From Bacillota bacterium (GTDB lineage: Bacteria > Bacillota > Dethiobacteria > Dethiobacterales > Dethiobacteraceae): a DNA stretch of 64,000 nt. Location: assembly GCA_018725565.1 (NCBI GenBank), contig QLUR01000011.1:1-64000 (forward strand), read 5' to 3'. The translations under genes were made by a program, and so were the position numbers. Of this stretch, positions 25,269 through 34,511 are shown piece by piece. Every line of letters begins with the position of its first letter. Position 1 is the first letter of the stretch. The notes beneath the pieces are model-generated. The model was not told the origin of the DNA and searched no databases. It saw nothing but the letters and a program-made list of their open reading frames with translations.

Positions 25269-26490
25269 CACGGGAACCCCCTTCATAAGCCTTTTCGACA
25301 ACAACTTCCGCCCGACCCCGCTGCAACAAAATCTCCAAACTGTCTCCGGGAGCAAGCCCGGCGGCGTCTCTGACCACCTGCCCCGTACGGTCAAGACACA
25401 GTGCATAGCCTCGCTCAAGGACCTGGTTCGGATTTAGGGCGGTCAGTTTCGCCTCAATAGCCTCAAGACTGGACCGGAACTTTTGCAGCAGGAAGTAAAT
25501 CCGGCTCTCCAGACGCGTCTGCACATTGTCCAGGCTTTGTTTCTGCTGTTCCAGGCGATCAAGCGGTCGAGTCAAGGCTGCTCCGGAAGCCAGCCTTTCC
25601 AGATAGCGACGGTCCTGCTCCAAATTACGCTGCAAGGCAGCTGCCATTCGTTGCCGCGCAGAGAGCAAAAACGCCTGTATCTCCCGCTGATCAGGAACTG
25701 CCAATTCAGCAGCCGCCGTCGGTGTAGCAGCCCGTACATCGGCTACAAAATCAGCAATGGTAAAGTCAGTCTCATGTCCTACGGCACTGACTACGGGAAG
25801 ATCCGAAGCATGAATGGCGCGGGCCACGCTTTCTTCGTTGAAAGCCCACAACTCTTCAATCGCGCCGCCGCCACGGGCTAAAACAATCGCATCTATCCCC
25901 GGTGTGCGGTTAAGCAACTGAATACCTGCAACAATTTGCCCCGGCGCTTCCGGCCCCTGGACCAGCACCGGGACAATCAGCACTTCCGCCTGCGGGTAGC
26001 GTCGCCCAACTGTGGTCAAAAAATCACGGACAACCGCACCGGTTAATGAAGTAACCAAGCCCAGCCGCCGAGGAAAACGTGGCAGCTTTTTTTTGTGTTC
26101 TGCCGCAAAAAGTCCCTCGGCCTGCAATCTTTGCTTCAGCTCGGCAAAAGCGGCATAGAGACTGCCTACCCCTTCAGGTGCCAGCGATTCCACATAAAGC
26201 TGGTACTGACCGTCCCGTTCATAAACTGAAACCCGCCCTGCGGCCACCACCTGCATGCCGTCGGCAGGACGGAAATTCAGGCGTGTGCTTTGCGAGCGGA
26301 ACATTACACAACGTAAAGAGGCTAAGGCGTCCTTCAGGGTAAAATACAGGTGCCCGGAAGTATGACGCTTGAAGTTGGAAATTTCACCGCTGACCCGCAG
26401 CCGTGAAAGCTGTGGGTCAGCGGTGAATAATTCTTTCAGATATTGTGTTAACTGGCCAACTGTCAAAATACGGCTGCTGTCGTCAGTCAT
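25243..26490 (-). CDS. xseA: exodeoxyribonuclease VII large subunit
   Basis: The 415-residue nuclease subunit starts with an OB-fold domain (ILTVGQLTQYLKELFTADPQLSRLRVSGEISNF) followed by the catalytic domain with LGLVTSLTGAVVRDFLTTVGRRYP, VLARGGGAIEELWAFNEE and VSAVGHETDFTIADFVADVRAATPTAAAEL. A coiled coil follows and the C-terminal segment NPNQVLERGYAL binds small subunits. It degrades single-stranded DNA in both directions. It is followed by xseB with overlap and preceded by folD, the order found in Bacillus. Confidence 0.95.
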   Translation of the reverse strand: MTDDSSRILTVGQLTQYLKELFTADPQLSRLRVSGEISNFKRHTSGHLYFTLKDALASLRCVMFRSQSTRLNFRPADGMQVVAAGRVSVYERDGQYQLYVESLAPEGVGSLYAAFAELKQRLQAEGLFAAEHKKKLPRFPRRLGLVTSLTGAVVRDFLTTVGRRYPQAEVLIVPVLVQGPEAPGQIVAGIQLLNRTPGIDAIVLARGGGAIEELWAFNEESVARAIHASDLPVVSAVGHETDFTIADFVADVRAATPTAAAELAVPDQREIQAFLLSARQRMAAALQRNLEQDRRYLERLASGAALTRPLDRLEQQKQSLDNVQTRLESRIYFLLQKFRSSLEAIEAKLTALNPNQVLERGYALCLDRTGQVVRDAAGLAPGDSLEILLQRGRAEVVVEKAYEGGSRDGSTKPLV

Positions 26491-26544
26491 CAGTTTTTCT
26501 GCAGTCTGCCAAAATCATACTTTACAAACAGCACAATTATGGCG

Positions 26545-27432
26545 CTACTTCAACCCGCTGGCGGCCTTTGCCGCGTTTGCCGTATTCAGCATCAGCATCG
26601 TAATCGTCATGGGACCTACCCCTCCCGGAACTGGGGTAATCATACTTGCTTTCTCTTTGACAGCCTCAAAGTCCACGTCTCCGCACAAGATCGCTTTGCC
26701 TTCGGCTGTCATGCCGATTCTGTTTACACCTACGTCAATAACCACCGCGCCATCCTTTACCATGTCAGCCGTCACAGCCTTGGGCCGCCCTGCCGCGACA
26801 ATCAGGATGTCCGCCCTGCGTGTATGTTCAGCCAGGTCTTTTGTCCCGGTATGACACATCGTTACAGTCGCATTAGCGCCCTTTTGCTTTTGAACCAGCA
26901 TCATGGAAATCGGCTTGCCCACTATATTGCTCCTGCCTACCACGACTACCTCGGCGCCGCTCATTTCTACCCCGGACCTGATCAGCATCTGCTGGACACC
27001 ATAGGGGGTGCACGGGTAAAAGCTCGCCTCACCAATCATCAGTTTACCCACATTTATAGGGTGAAAAGCGTCTACATCCTTGTCAGGATTAATTGCGAGC
27101 AGCACTTGATTTTCGTCTATATGCTTGGGTAAGGGAAGCTGAACCAGTATCCCGTGTATTTGCGGATCCTTATTGTATTTATCAACCAAGGTAAGCAGCT
27201 GCGCCTGACTGATATCTGCCGGCTGATTGTCCTGAATCGAGAAAAAGCCCAGTTCTTTCGCCGTTTTCTGCTTTCCTGTGACATAACTTACTGAAGCGGG
27301 GTTTTCTCCCACCAGGATGGTAACCAAACCGGGTATTATGTTATGTTTGTCTTTTAAAGCCTTTACTTCCTCCTTGAGTTCCTGCTGGATAGCCTTTGCG
27401 ATCTCAGTGCCGCGGATGAGTTTTGCCGTCAT
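26545..27432 (-). CDS. folD: bifunctional methylene-THF dehydrogenase/cyclohydrolase
   Basis: The 295-residue enzyme of one-carbon metabolism has VGENPASVSYVTGKQKTAKELGF with the catalytic Tyr and Lys, the QLPLPKHIDE motif, PCTPYGVQQML and GRSNIVGKPISMMLVQK for cofactor binding, and PVPGGVGPMTITML near the C-terminus. The start is the ATG at 27432, with GGGAGGG upstream. In an anaerobe it would supply formyl- and methylene-THF for purines and, if present, the Wood-Ljungdahl pathway. It starts 19 bases after the large redox protein and is likely co-transcribed with it. Confidence 0.95.
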   Translation of the reverse strand: MTAKLIRGTEIAKAIQQELKEEVKALKDKHNIIPGLVTILVGENPASVSYVTGKQKTAKELGFFSIQDNQPADISQAQLLTLVDKYNKDPQIHGILVQLPLPKHIDENQVLLAINPDKDVDAFHPINVGKLMIGEASFYPCTPYGVQQMLIRSGVEMSGAEVVVVGRSNIVGKPISMMLVQKQKGANATVTMCHTGTKDLAEHTRRADILIVAAGRPKAVTADMVKDGAVVIDVGVNRIGMTAEGKAILCGDVDFEAVKEKASMITPVPGGVGPMTITMLMLNTANAAKAASGLK

Positions 27433-27453
27433 CACAATTCCCTCCCTGTTTTT

Positions 27454-30400
27454 TTAAAATCCTTTTTGTCGCATGCTGGCAGCCAGCCAGTTCTCGCTGC
27501 TCTGGCAAAAGCCGGACTCCTTAAAAGCCGGAGCAACGCTTGGGTTTATTGCCAAAGTCAGCTTGCCGCTTTCCGCCAAGCGTTCCACCGGATAAACCGG
27601 TTTCTGCAGCGAAAAAGGCGCGTCATCCGGGGAGAGCGCGGCATAGTCCGGTACAACCGTACAGATTTCCCGCCAGATATCCTCCACCGTGGCAAGCTTC
27701 TGGTAATACCCCATCATAGCCATCATATCCAGCAGAACCTGCCAGTTCTGCTTACCGGTAATCGCCGGCAAAGCCGGTTGTAAACGCTGGATACGCCGCT
27801 CGCTGCTGGTATACGTGCCACTGGTCTCAGCGAATCCGGCTGCCGGCAATACTACGTCCGCTTTCCTGGCCAGTTCTGTCAGGAAAATGTCCTGGACAAC
27901 CAGCAGATCAGCCTCCGCAAGTTTGGCGGCCTGTTCAGCGGTTGGCTCCTCACCGAAAACAAAGGCAGCCTTCATTTTGCCGGCAGCCAAGGTCTGCAAG
28001 GCCTCCTCGCCTGATAGGCCAGGGTTGCCCGGCACCGTTGCCTGCCAAAGACTGCTTAATGCAATTCTTGCCGTCTCGTCAGTAACTTTGCGATACCCGG
28101 GCAGGAATTCCGGTGAAATGCCCATGTCGGAACTGCCCTGGCTGTTACAATGTCCTCTCAGGACAATAATCCCCCGCCGTGGGCGGCCGACTTTACCGCA
28201 TAGAGCCGCAAAACTGGTCAATGCCCTGACCGCCTCCGCAGTGAGGCGGCTGCTGCCCAGCAGCAACAAGCCGGTCGCTGCCGCGGAAAAATTGCGCGCT
28301 ATCAATTCAACGTCAGCAGCCGTCAGCCCGCTGCCTTCCAGGAGCTGAGGCAACTTAGCAGTTCTGAGTGTTCCTGCCGCCCGCTCAAAGTCTTCCAGCC
28401 AGCGCTCTGCAAAAAGTTTGTCGCACAGATTCTGTTGCAGGAGGGCAACCGAAAAAGCAGTAAAAACGCCGGCCCCAGCATTACTATGAACGGGGAAAAA
28501 CCTGGTCGCGTATTTGGCCAAGCGGCTGTTCTCCTGATCCACTACCCATACTTGTTTACCCTGCTGGGCGGCTTGCCTAACCTTCAGCATTGCAACCGGG
28601 TATTCTGGCAGGTCGGCGCCCACTACCAAGAGATTATCCGCCGCCGCTATTTCCGCATAAGAACTGGTGGAAACATCTCTTCCCAGCACGTCAGCCACAG
28701 GGCTTGCCGGCTCAGACAAGCTGTTCAGGTGATTTGTGCCAAAAACAGCCCTCGCCAGCTTCTGGATCAGATACGCTTCTTCGTTGGTATAACGGGACCC
28801 GGCAAAGACAGCTATTTTCTCACCGCCGAAATGGGCTTTGATAGCTTTAGTTTTCTTGGCAATCCGCAACAATGCATCCTGCCAGCTTGTTTCTTGCAGT
28901 ACGCCGTCCGTGCGTACAAGAGGTCTAGTAATCCGCTCCCGGCTGTTATGATAGCCGAAACCAAAGCGTCCTTTTTTGCATAGCAATCCATTGTTAGCAG
29001 GCCCATCGGCTGCAGGCAGGACCCGCGCGATAGTGTCGCCGACCACTTCGATCTGCAAGGCACAGCCCACGCCGCAGTAGCCGCAAATGGAAGGCGTCCG
29101 CCGCGCTTCCCAGGGTGCCGGCTTAGCAAAGGGCAGTGTTTCCACCAGCGCCCCGGTAGGACAGACAGCCACACACTGGCCGCAGGCCACACAGGATGTC
29201 TGCTCCAGCGGCAGGTCGAGCGAGGGACTGACATAAGCCTCAAAGCCACGTCTTACCAAGCCCAGCGCCTCTGCTCCTATAATTTCACTGCAGGTTCGCA
29301 CACAAAGGCCGCACAGGATACATTTACTTGGCTCGCGCCGAATCAGGGGATGGCTGACAACCTGTACGGCACGCCGCTCGCCGATGATCCTCTCCGGTTT
29401 GGCCGAGTAGAGATGTGCAAAGCTGCGCAGTTTACACTCAAAAGCATCGAAACAGCCGCACTCCAGGCACCTTTGCCCCTCTTGCGCGCAAGTCTCCGCT
29501 GTCAGGCCCTGCTCGATCTCCTGGAAGCTTTGCACGCGCACGGCAGGCAGCAGTACCGGCATCTCAACCTTTGCCTGAGCCGGCACATCCTTATAATCTT
29601 CCGCTGTCAGATCCTTCTCCTGCAGATTATATGAAGTCCGGAATGGCGCCGCTGTCCCGCTTCTCAGGTACTCCTCAATTACTTCCGCCGCACGTTTCCC
29701 GGCGGCGATAGCTTCAATGGCGATACCGGGACCGGTAACCGCGTCCCCTCCGGCAAAAATGCCGGGGGAACTTGTGGCAAAAGTTTTTTCATCCGCCAGC
29801 AACGTGTTGTGGCGGCTCACGGCAACATCGTCCCTGTCCAGAACAGCCACATCAACATCCTGTCCGATAGCCGCAATTACCGTGTCAACTTCCAGAGCGA
29901 AAAAAGCTCCGGGGATGGGAACAGGGCGGCGCCGGCCCGAAGCATCGGCGTCTCCTAGCTCCATTTTTTGGCAGGTCATCTGCAGCGCAGCGCCGTTCTC
30001 TTCCAGCTTAACCGGCGCGGTCAGCAGGTGGAACTCAACCCCTTCCTCTTCTCCCTCCTCAACTTCTATTGGTTGCGCCGGCATTTGCTCCCGCTCACGC
30101 CGGTAAACTACCATTACCTGCTCCGCACCAAGCCTGCGAGCGGTTCTGGCCGCATCCATCGCCGTATTGCCGCCGCCTATCACGGCGACCCGATTCCCAA
30201 TACTGACCGGTTCATTCAGCATCACGGCCCGCAGAAACTCCGCTCCGCCGATAACGCCCGGCAGGTCCTCGCCAGGTACCCCCATGCGCTTACTGTTCTG
30301 AGCCCCGATCGCCAGATAGACCGCGTCATAACCGCTTTTCAACAGGTAGTCGATAGTAAAATCCTCGCCAAACTGCACGTTTACCTGAGCTGTTACGCCC

Positions 30401-31188
30401 AAGGACAGTACCTGACGGATTTCAGCGTCCAGAATACTTTTGGGTAAACGGTACTCCGGGATGCCGTAGCGCAGCATCCCTCCCATCTCCGGCAATGATT
30501 CGTAAATTGTTACAGCGTGACCGCGGCGCCGCAGGAAATAAGCAGCAGTAAGTCCGGCCGGGCCAGATCCGATGACCGCAACCTTCTTCCCAGTGTTTGC
30601 GGCCACTTCCGGCACATAAGGCTCAGCAGAGGCCATGTCAAGGTCAGCAACCAGCCTTTTAAGGTAGCGGATGGACACCGCTCCCTCCTTCAGCCTGCGG
30701 CGGCAGTTTTGTTCGCAGGGGGCAGGGCAGACCCGGCCGATGGAAGCAGGCAGCGGCATAAACTCTTTAACCAATTGCAGTGCTTCTCTGTACTGGCCGT
30801 TGGCAATCAGGCCCACATAACCTTGCGCATCGCAGTTGGCCGGGCAGGCCAGCACGCACGGGGCGCGACAATCACCGCGATGGTCGGAAAGAATCAGTTC
30901 CAAAGCAGTTTTACGGGCCTGCCTGATTTTTTCGTTATTAGTGCAGATAACCATCCCATCACTTATTTTAGTGGCACAAGCCCGCAGCAGTTTAGGCATC
31001 CCTGCCACTTCCACCAGGCACAAACCGCAGGATGCGTAAACTTCCAAGTCGCCGCTGTGGCACAGCGTAGGAATAATGACCCCGTTTTCCCTGGCCACAT
31101 CAAGAATTGTCTGCTCCGCTTCGCCCGTTAATTCCCAGCCGTCTATATTTATCTTACACTTACTCATCAGCCTGCTCACTCCCCCCAT
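27454..31188 (-). CDS. large NfnB/NuoG-like iron-sulfur flavoprotein with a molybdopterin-type domain
   Basis: The 1244-residue fusion contains, in order: a 2Fe-2S domain (Cys43, 54, 57, 71); a GltD/NfnB-like segment with iron-sulfur cysteines (107-162), an FAD motif GSGPAGL (207-213) and an NAD(P) motif GGGNTAMDA (338-346); two 4Fe-4S motifs (623-633, 666-676); and a molybdopterin-oxidoreductase-type domain opening with CGYCGVGC (702-709). Where formate dehydrogenases have the Cys/Sec-His pair, this protein has NSLSEPASP (about 822-830), so classical formate oxidation is unlikely, and no C-terminal dinucleotide-binding domain follows. It is encoded directly after NuoE- and NuoF-like subunits. 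The best analogue I know is the Sporomusa-type Nfn (Stn) ferredoxin-dependent NADH:NADP transhydrogenase. The function is inferred. Confidence 0.8.
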   Translation of the reverse strand: MGGVSRLMSKCKINIDGWELTGEAEQTILDVARENGVIIPTLCHSGDLEVYASCGLCLVEVAGMPKLLRACATKISDGMVICTNNEKIRQARKTALELILSDHRGDCRAPCVLACPANCDAQGYVGLIANGQYREALQLVKEFMPLPASIGRVCPAPCEQNCRRRLKEGAVSIRYLKRLVADLDMASAEPYVPEVAANTGKKVAVIGSGPAGLTAAYFLRRRGHAVTIYESLPEMGGMLRYGIPEYRLPKSILDAEIRQVLSLGVTAQVNVQFGEDFTIDYLLKSGYDAVYLAIGAQNSKRMGVPGEDLPGVIGGAEFLRAVMLNEPVSIGNRVAVIGGGNTAMDAARTARRLGAEQVMVVYRREREQMPAQPIEVEEGEEEGVEFHLLTAPVKLEENGAALQMTCQKMELGDADASGRRRPVPIPGAFFALEVDTVIAAIGQDVDVAVLDRDDVAVSRHNTLLADEKTFATSSPGIFAGGDAVTGPGIAIEAIAAGKRAAEVIEEYLRSGTAAPFRTSYNLQEKDLTAEDYKDVPAQAKVEMPVLLPAVRVQSFQEIEQGLTAETCAQEGQRCLECGCFDAFECKLRSFAHLYSAKPERIIGERRAVQVVSHPLIRREPSKCILCGLCVRTCSEIIGAEALGLVRRGFEAYVSPSLDLPLEQTSCVACGQCVAVCPTGALVETLPFAKPAPWEARRTPSICGYCGVGCALQIEVVGDTIARVLPAADGPANNGLLCKKGRFGFGYHNSRERITRPLVRTDGVLQETSWQDALLRIAKKTKAIKAHFGGEKIAVFAGSRYTNEEAYLIQKLARAVFGTNHLNSLSEPASPVADVLGRDVSTSSYAEIAAADNLLVVGADLPEYPVAMLKVRQAAQQGKQVWVVDQENSRLAKYATRFFPVHSNAGAGVFTAFSVALLQQNLCDKLFAERWLEDFERAAGTLRTAKLPQLLEGSGLTAADVELIARNFSAAATGLLLLGSSRLTAEAVRALTSFAALCGKVGRPRRGIIVLRGHCNSQGSSDMGISPEFLPGYRKVTDETARIALSSLWQATVPGNPGLSGEEALQTLAAGKMKAAFVFGEEPTAEQAAKLAEADLLVVQDIFLTELARKADVVLPAAGFAETSGTYTSSERRIQRLQPALPAITGKQNWQVLLDMMAMMGYYQKLATVEDIWREICTVVPDYAALSPDDAPFSLQKPVYPVERLAESGKLTLAINPSVAPAFKESGFCQSSENWLAASMRQKGF

Positions 31189-31199
31189 AAATCGTACTC

Positions 31200-32963
31200 C
31201 TATTCCACCAAAACTGCGTTAACCTTGCAGGCGTCATAACAGTTTCCGCACCGCACGCACATCTCCTGGCTGATGATGTGCACCGCCTTTTTCTCACCAG
31301 TTATTGCCGCCGTCGGGCAGCGCCTGGTACAGAGACCACAACCCGTACAGGACGCGGCGTCGATTGTGTAACTAAGCAGTTCGCGGCACACCTTTGCCGG
31401 GCACTTCCGTTCCCGGAGATGAGTTTCATACTCCTCCCGGAAATACTTCAGGGTCGTCAGCACCGGATTTGGTGCCGTCTGCCCCAGGCCGCACAAAGAT
31501 CCTTCCTTGACCTCAAGAGCCAGCTCGTACAGTAAGTCCAACTCTTCTAGCTGTGCTTTGCCCTCCGTAATGCGGACCAGTATCTCCAGCATCCGCTTGG
31601 TGCCGACACGGCAGTGGGTACATTTGCCGCACGATTCATTCTGGGCAAAGTTGAGGAAAAACCTGGCCATATCAACCATACAGGTGGTCTCGTCCATGAC
31701 AATCATCCCGCCGGAACCTACGATAGCCCCGGTTTTCACGATGGACTCATAGTCCACCGGAGTGTCTAGCAAGCTTTCCGGCACACATCCCCCGGATGGG
31801 CCGCCCAGTTGGATGCCTTTAAAATTTTTCCCCCCGGGGATACCGCCCCCGACCTCAAAAACAATTTCCCGCAGGGTAATTCCCATGGGCACTTCAATTA
31901 ACCCGCCGCGCCTGATTTTCCCCGCCAGTGCAAACACTTTTGTCCCGCTGCTCTTCTCTGTTCCGTAAGCCTTAAATTTGTCGCCACCGTTAAGAATGAT
32001 CCACGGTACGTTGGCAAAAGTTTCTACGTTATTGATACACGTCGGCTTTTTCCAGAGGCCCTGTTCGGCCGGGAACGGCGGCTTAAGCCTGGGCATGCCT
32101 CGCTCGCCTTCCAGGGAGGCCAGCAGCGCTGTTTCCTCGCCGCAGACAAAAGCACCGGCCCCTTTTTTGATTTTTAAAATAAAATTAAAATTAGTACCTA
32201 AAATGTTTTCCCCCAGGAACCCGGCCTCTCTGGCAGCCTCGATAGCCTTTTCCAGGCGGACAATGGCCAGCGGATATTCCGCCCGGACATAAACATAGCC
32301 GACAGAAGCGCCGATAGCGTAGGCAGCCAGCAACATGCCCTCCAGCACCGCGTGCGGGTCTCCTTCAATAATGCTGCGGTCCATAAAAGCTCCGGGGTCA
32401 CCTTCGTCCGCGTTACAGACGAGGTATTTAATTTCTCCCTTTGCCGCGCGGGTGAAGCGCCATTTCAACCCGGTCAGAAACCCGGCGCCGCCGCGGCCGC
32501 GTAAGCCTGATGCCAGCATTTCCCCGATTACCTGTTCAGGGCTCATCTCCAACAAAGCTTTGCGTAACGACTCATACCCGCCTCTACTCCGGTAATCGGA
32601 GATTGACTCCGGGTCAATATCACCGCAATTGCGGAGCGCTACCCTGACCTGTTTGCTGAAAACGTTCTCCTTTTCATGGGAGACCTGCAACCCGTATGGC
32701 GGTACGCTTTTTAACAAATGCTCCTCAACAAGCTGCACAGCCTTATCTTCTGTGACAGCGCCATAATAGTCGTTTTCACCCACCGGCGAGATTATCTCCA
32801 CTATCGGCTCAATGTAGCACATACCTATACATCCGGTTCGCCTCAGTTCCACGTCCAAACCGTGTTTTGTGATTTCCCTTGCCAGCGCCGCATAGGTTTT
32901 CTGGCCTCCCGCGGCAATGCCGCAAGTGCTTAAACCGACTTTAACCACTGTTTTTCCCTGCAA
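31200..32963 (-). CDS. NuoF/HydB-like NADH-binding flavoprotein subunit
   Basis: The 587-residue protein has an N-terminal thioredoxin-like 2Fe-2S domain (STCGIAAGG and GCIGMCYIEP), then the NuoF core. GRGGAGFLTGLKW binds FMN and GAGAFVCGEETALLASLEG binds NADH. An SLBB domain follows, then the 4Fe-4S site ESCGKCTHCRVG, and finally two extra 4Fe-4S motifs (CTGCGLCTRRC, CVRCGNCYDAC). This architecture is that of HydB, StnB and other bifurcating enzymes, not of respiratory NuoF. It starts at TTG 32963, behind AGGAGG, one base after the nuoE-like stop. It links NADH to the large subunit encoded next. Confidence 0.9.
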   Translation of the reverse strand: MQGKTVVKVGLSTCGIAAGGQKTYAALAREITKHGLDVELRRTGCIGMCYIEPIVEIISPVGENDYYGAVTEDKAVQLVEEHLLKSVPPYGLQVSHEKENVFSKQVRVALRNCGDIDPESISDYRSRGGYESLRKALLEMSPEQVIGEMLASGLRGRGGAGFLTGLKWRFTRAAKGEIKYLVCNADEGDPGAFMDRSIIEGDPHAVLEGMLLAAYAIGASVGYVYVRAEYPLAIVRLEKAIEAAREAGFLGENILGTNFNFILKIKKGAGAFVCGEETALLASLEGERGMPRLKPPFPAEQGLWKKPTCINNVETFANVPWIILNGGDKFKAYGTEKSSGTKVFALAGKIRRGGLIEVPMGITLREIVFEVGGGIPGGKNFKGIQLGGPSGGCVPESLLDTPVDYESIVKTGAIVGSGGMIVMDETTCMVDMARFFLNFAQNESCGKCTHCRVGTKRMLEILVRITEGKAQLEELDLLYELALEVKEGSLCGLGQTAPNPVLTTLKYFREEYETHLRERKCPAKVCRELLSYTIDAASCTGCGLCTRRCPTAAITGEKKAVHIISQEMCVRCGNCYDACKVNAVLVE

Positions 32964-32964
32964 C

Positions 32965-33507
32965 CTACAGCTCCTCCTTTGCAATCTGCGCTTCTCCGGC
33001 CGACTGCTCTTTCTCCCGCAGCTGCCCAATCAGGCGGCGCACCTGGGCCGGCGTCATATTGGCGTACGCTTCTCCATCAACCACTATCACCGGGGCTAGG
33101 CTGCAGCAGCCTACGCAGGCCACTCTTTCCAAAGTAAACATCCCGTCCTCCGTGGTTTCTCCTCCGGCAATGTTCAGCTCATCACTAATGGCACGCGTTA
33201 GGGACTTTGCGCCGTTAACGTGGCAGGCGGTTCCCTCGCAAACCATTAAATTAAACCTGCCAACCGGAGCAAGCCGGAACTGGGCGTAAAAAGTTACAAT
33301 TCCGTAAATTTTTGCCGGAGAAACATGCAGTTTTTCCGCCATATAAGCAATGCTTTGCTTTGGAATGTAGCCAATCAGTTCCTGTACATCCTGCAGGATG
33401 GCAATAATTGCTGCCGCCTCTCCCCGGTATTTGGCAATTACTTCATCCAGCTGAGCATACGGGAGACTCTTTTCCTCCGTTGTCTGACAGGCGCATCCGG
33501 CCGCCAT
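32965..33507 (-). CDS. NuoE/HydC-like 2Fe-2S subunit
   Basis: The 180-residue thioredoxin-fold ferredoxin has the four ligands in CEGTACHVNGA and CVGCCSLAP. A helical N-terminal region (YAQLDEVIAKYRGEAAAIIAILQDVQELIGYIPKQ) is typical of NuoE and HydC. The ATG at 33507 has GAGGAG 10 bases upstream; the frame extends to 33615 without support. It is the first gene of the three-gene redox run. The gap to nusB (about 330 bases, 33508-33836) contains a palindrome and must hold the promoter. Confidence 0.9.
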   Translation of the reverse strand: MAAGCACQTTEEKSLPYAQLDEVIAKYRGEAAAIIAILQDVQELIGYIPKQSIAYMAEKLHVSPAKIYGIVTFYAQFRLAPVGRFNLMVCEGTACHVNGAKSLTRAISDELNIAGGETTEDGMFTLERVACVGCCSLAPVIVVDGEAYANMTPAQVRRLIGQLREKEQSAGEAQIAKEEL

Positions 33508-33661
33508 AGCACACCCTCTCCTCATCACATTAGTCGATACACACAGGCGAGGTATTTCGCTGCCCCGCTCCGGCTTCCCTGCCGCACCGCTAATTATTTT
33601 TAAAAAGAGCAGCAATTAATTCTATATTTCGGTATGATTACATTAAAAACATAGACAGGGG

Positions 33662-33676
33662 TGTTTGTTACAAACA
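33662..33676. promoter_or_regulatory. palindrome upstream of the redox operon
   Basis: TGTTTG-TTA-CAAACA is a perfect 6+6 inverted repeat about 155 bases upstream of the NuoE-like start. It could be an operator; it is not a good match to the Rex consensus. In the 33508-33836 gap I also see a T8 run (minus strand) about 95 bases after nusB, but no strong stem before it. Confidence 0.3.
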
Positions 33677-33836
33677 TGATAAACGTGACAGAAATATTTT
33701 GAGAAGGAATATTCGCGAGCTTCTTGCGGATGTCGGCAAAAACAAAAAAAACGGCCGTAATCCTCCTGCGCTCCGAGCCAGTGCCATACCTGATTGATGT
33801 ACAGTCGTTTGCAAATTTACGCCGCCTTCGCCCCCT

Positions 33837-34268
33837 TTACAATGCCGGGGTATTGTCCTGTTTATTCTTGGACATCCTGTCAAGCAAGCCGTTCAAAAAA
33901 GCGACCGACTCTTCGCTGTTAAAAGTTTTACTGAGTTCTAAAGCTTCATTGATAGCAACCACGTCAGGTATGTCTTCACAATACAAGATTTCGTACGCTG
34001 CCAGACGCAAAACGCTGCGGTTCACAGCTGCCAGGCGCGCAAACTCCCAATTCACCAGATATTGAGACAGCGTTCTGTCGATCACGGCCAGCTTAGCAAC
34101 CGTCCCCTCGGCCAGCTCGCGGGCAAAATACGCATATTCGTCGCTCAAGCCGCTTTCAGCCAACAGTTCCGTTAAAGCTGGTTCCAGTTGGTTTTTCCCC
34201 ATATCCAGTTGAAATAGCGCTTTAAAGGCAACCTCTCGCGCCTGATGACGGCTCATGCTGGCCCCCAT
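33837..34268 (-). CDS. nusB: transcription antitermination factor NusB
   Basis: The 143-residue all-helical RNA-binding protein starts SRHQAREVAFKALFQLD, the hallmark NusB N-terminus, and ends with ILYCEDIPDVVAINEALELSKTFNSEESVAFLNGLLDRM. With NusE (S10) it binds boxA in rRNA leaders. The ATG at 34268 overlaps the stop of the preceding small membrane gene as TAATG. The amaP/Asp23-nusB-folD order is conserved in Firmicutes; here a redox operon is inserted between nusB and folD. Confidence 0.95.
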   Translation of the reverse strand: MGASMSRHQAREVAFKALFQLDMGKNQLEPALTELLAESGLSDEYAYFARELAEGTVAKLAVIDRTLSQYLVNWEFARLAAVNRSVLRLAAYEILYCEDIPDVVAINEALELSKTFNSEESVAFLNGLLDRMSKNKQDNTPAL

Positions 34269-34489
34269 TAGTTCCTGTCCGGCCAAAATCTGTTCAGTAC
34301 CCTGCGCAAACGCTCACCGCGATCCAGCAGGCAGCCGGTTATCACACCTGCAATAACACAAAAAAAGAGAAAAAGGCTTTGCCAGAAACCGAAAACAAGC
34401 ACGCAGAAACCAATCGCCAGCCCGATCAACCCGCCGGCAATTTTACCCGTGTGCTCTGCCACAAACTGACGCATTGCCTGACTGATCAC
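34268..34489 (-). CDS. DUF2273 small membrane protein
   Basis: The 73-residue protein has two close hydrophobic segments (GKIAGGLIGLAIGFCVLVFGFW and LFLFFCVIAGVITGCLLDRG) and a basic tail (RLRRVLNRFWPDRN). Small DUF2273 proteins are encoded beside AmaP and Asp23 in Firmicutes and are thought to help anchor the Asp23 assembly at the membrane. The stop overlaps the nusB start. Confidence 0.8.
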   Translation of the reverse strand: MISQAMRQFVAEHTGKIAGGLIGLAIGFCVLVFGFWQSLFLFFCVIAGVITGCLLDRGERLRRVLNRFWPDRN

Positions 34490-34511
34490 CCCTGCACCTC
34501 TTCCCGTTTCA

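Noticed and set aside
27454-31188. In-frame TGA selenocysteine for a formate dehydrogenase
   Set aside because: The frame is uninterrupted, and the place of the Cys/Sec residue holds SEPAS without a neighbouring stop codon.
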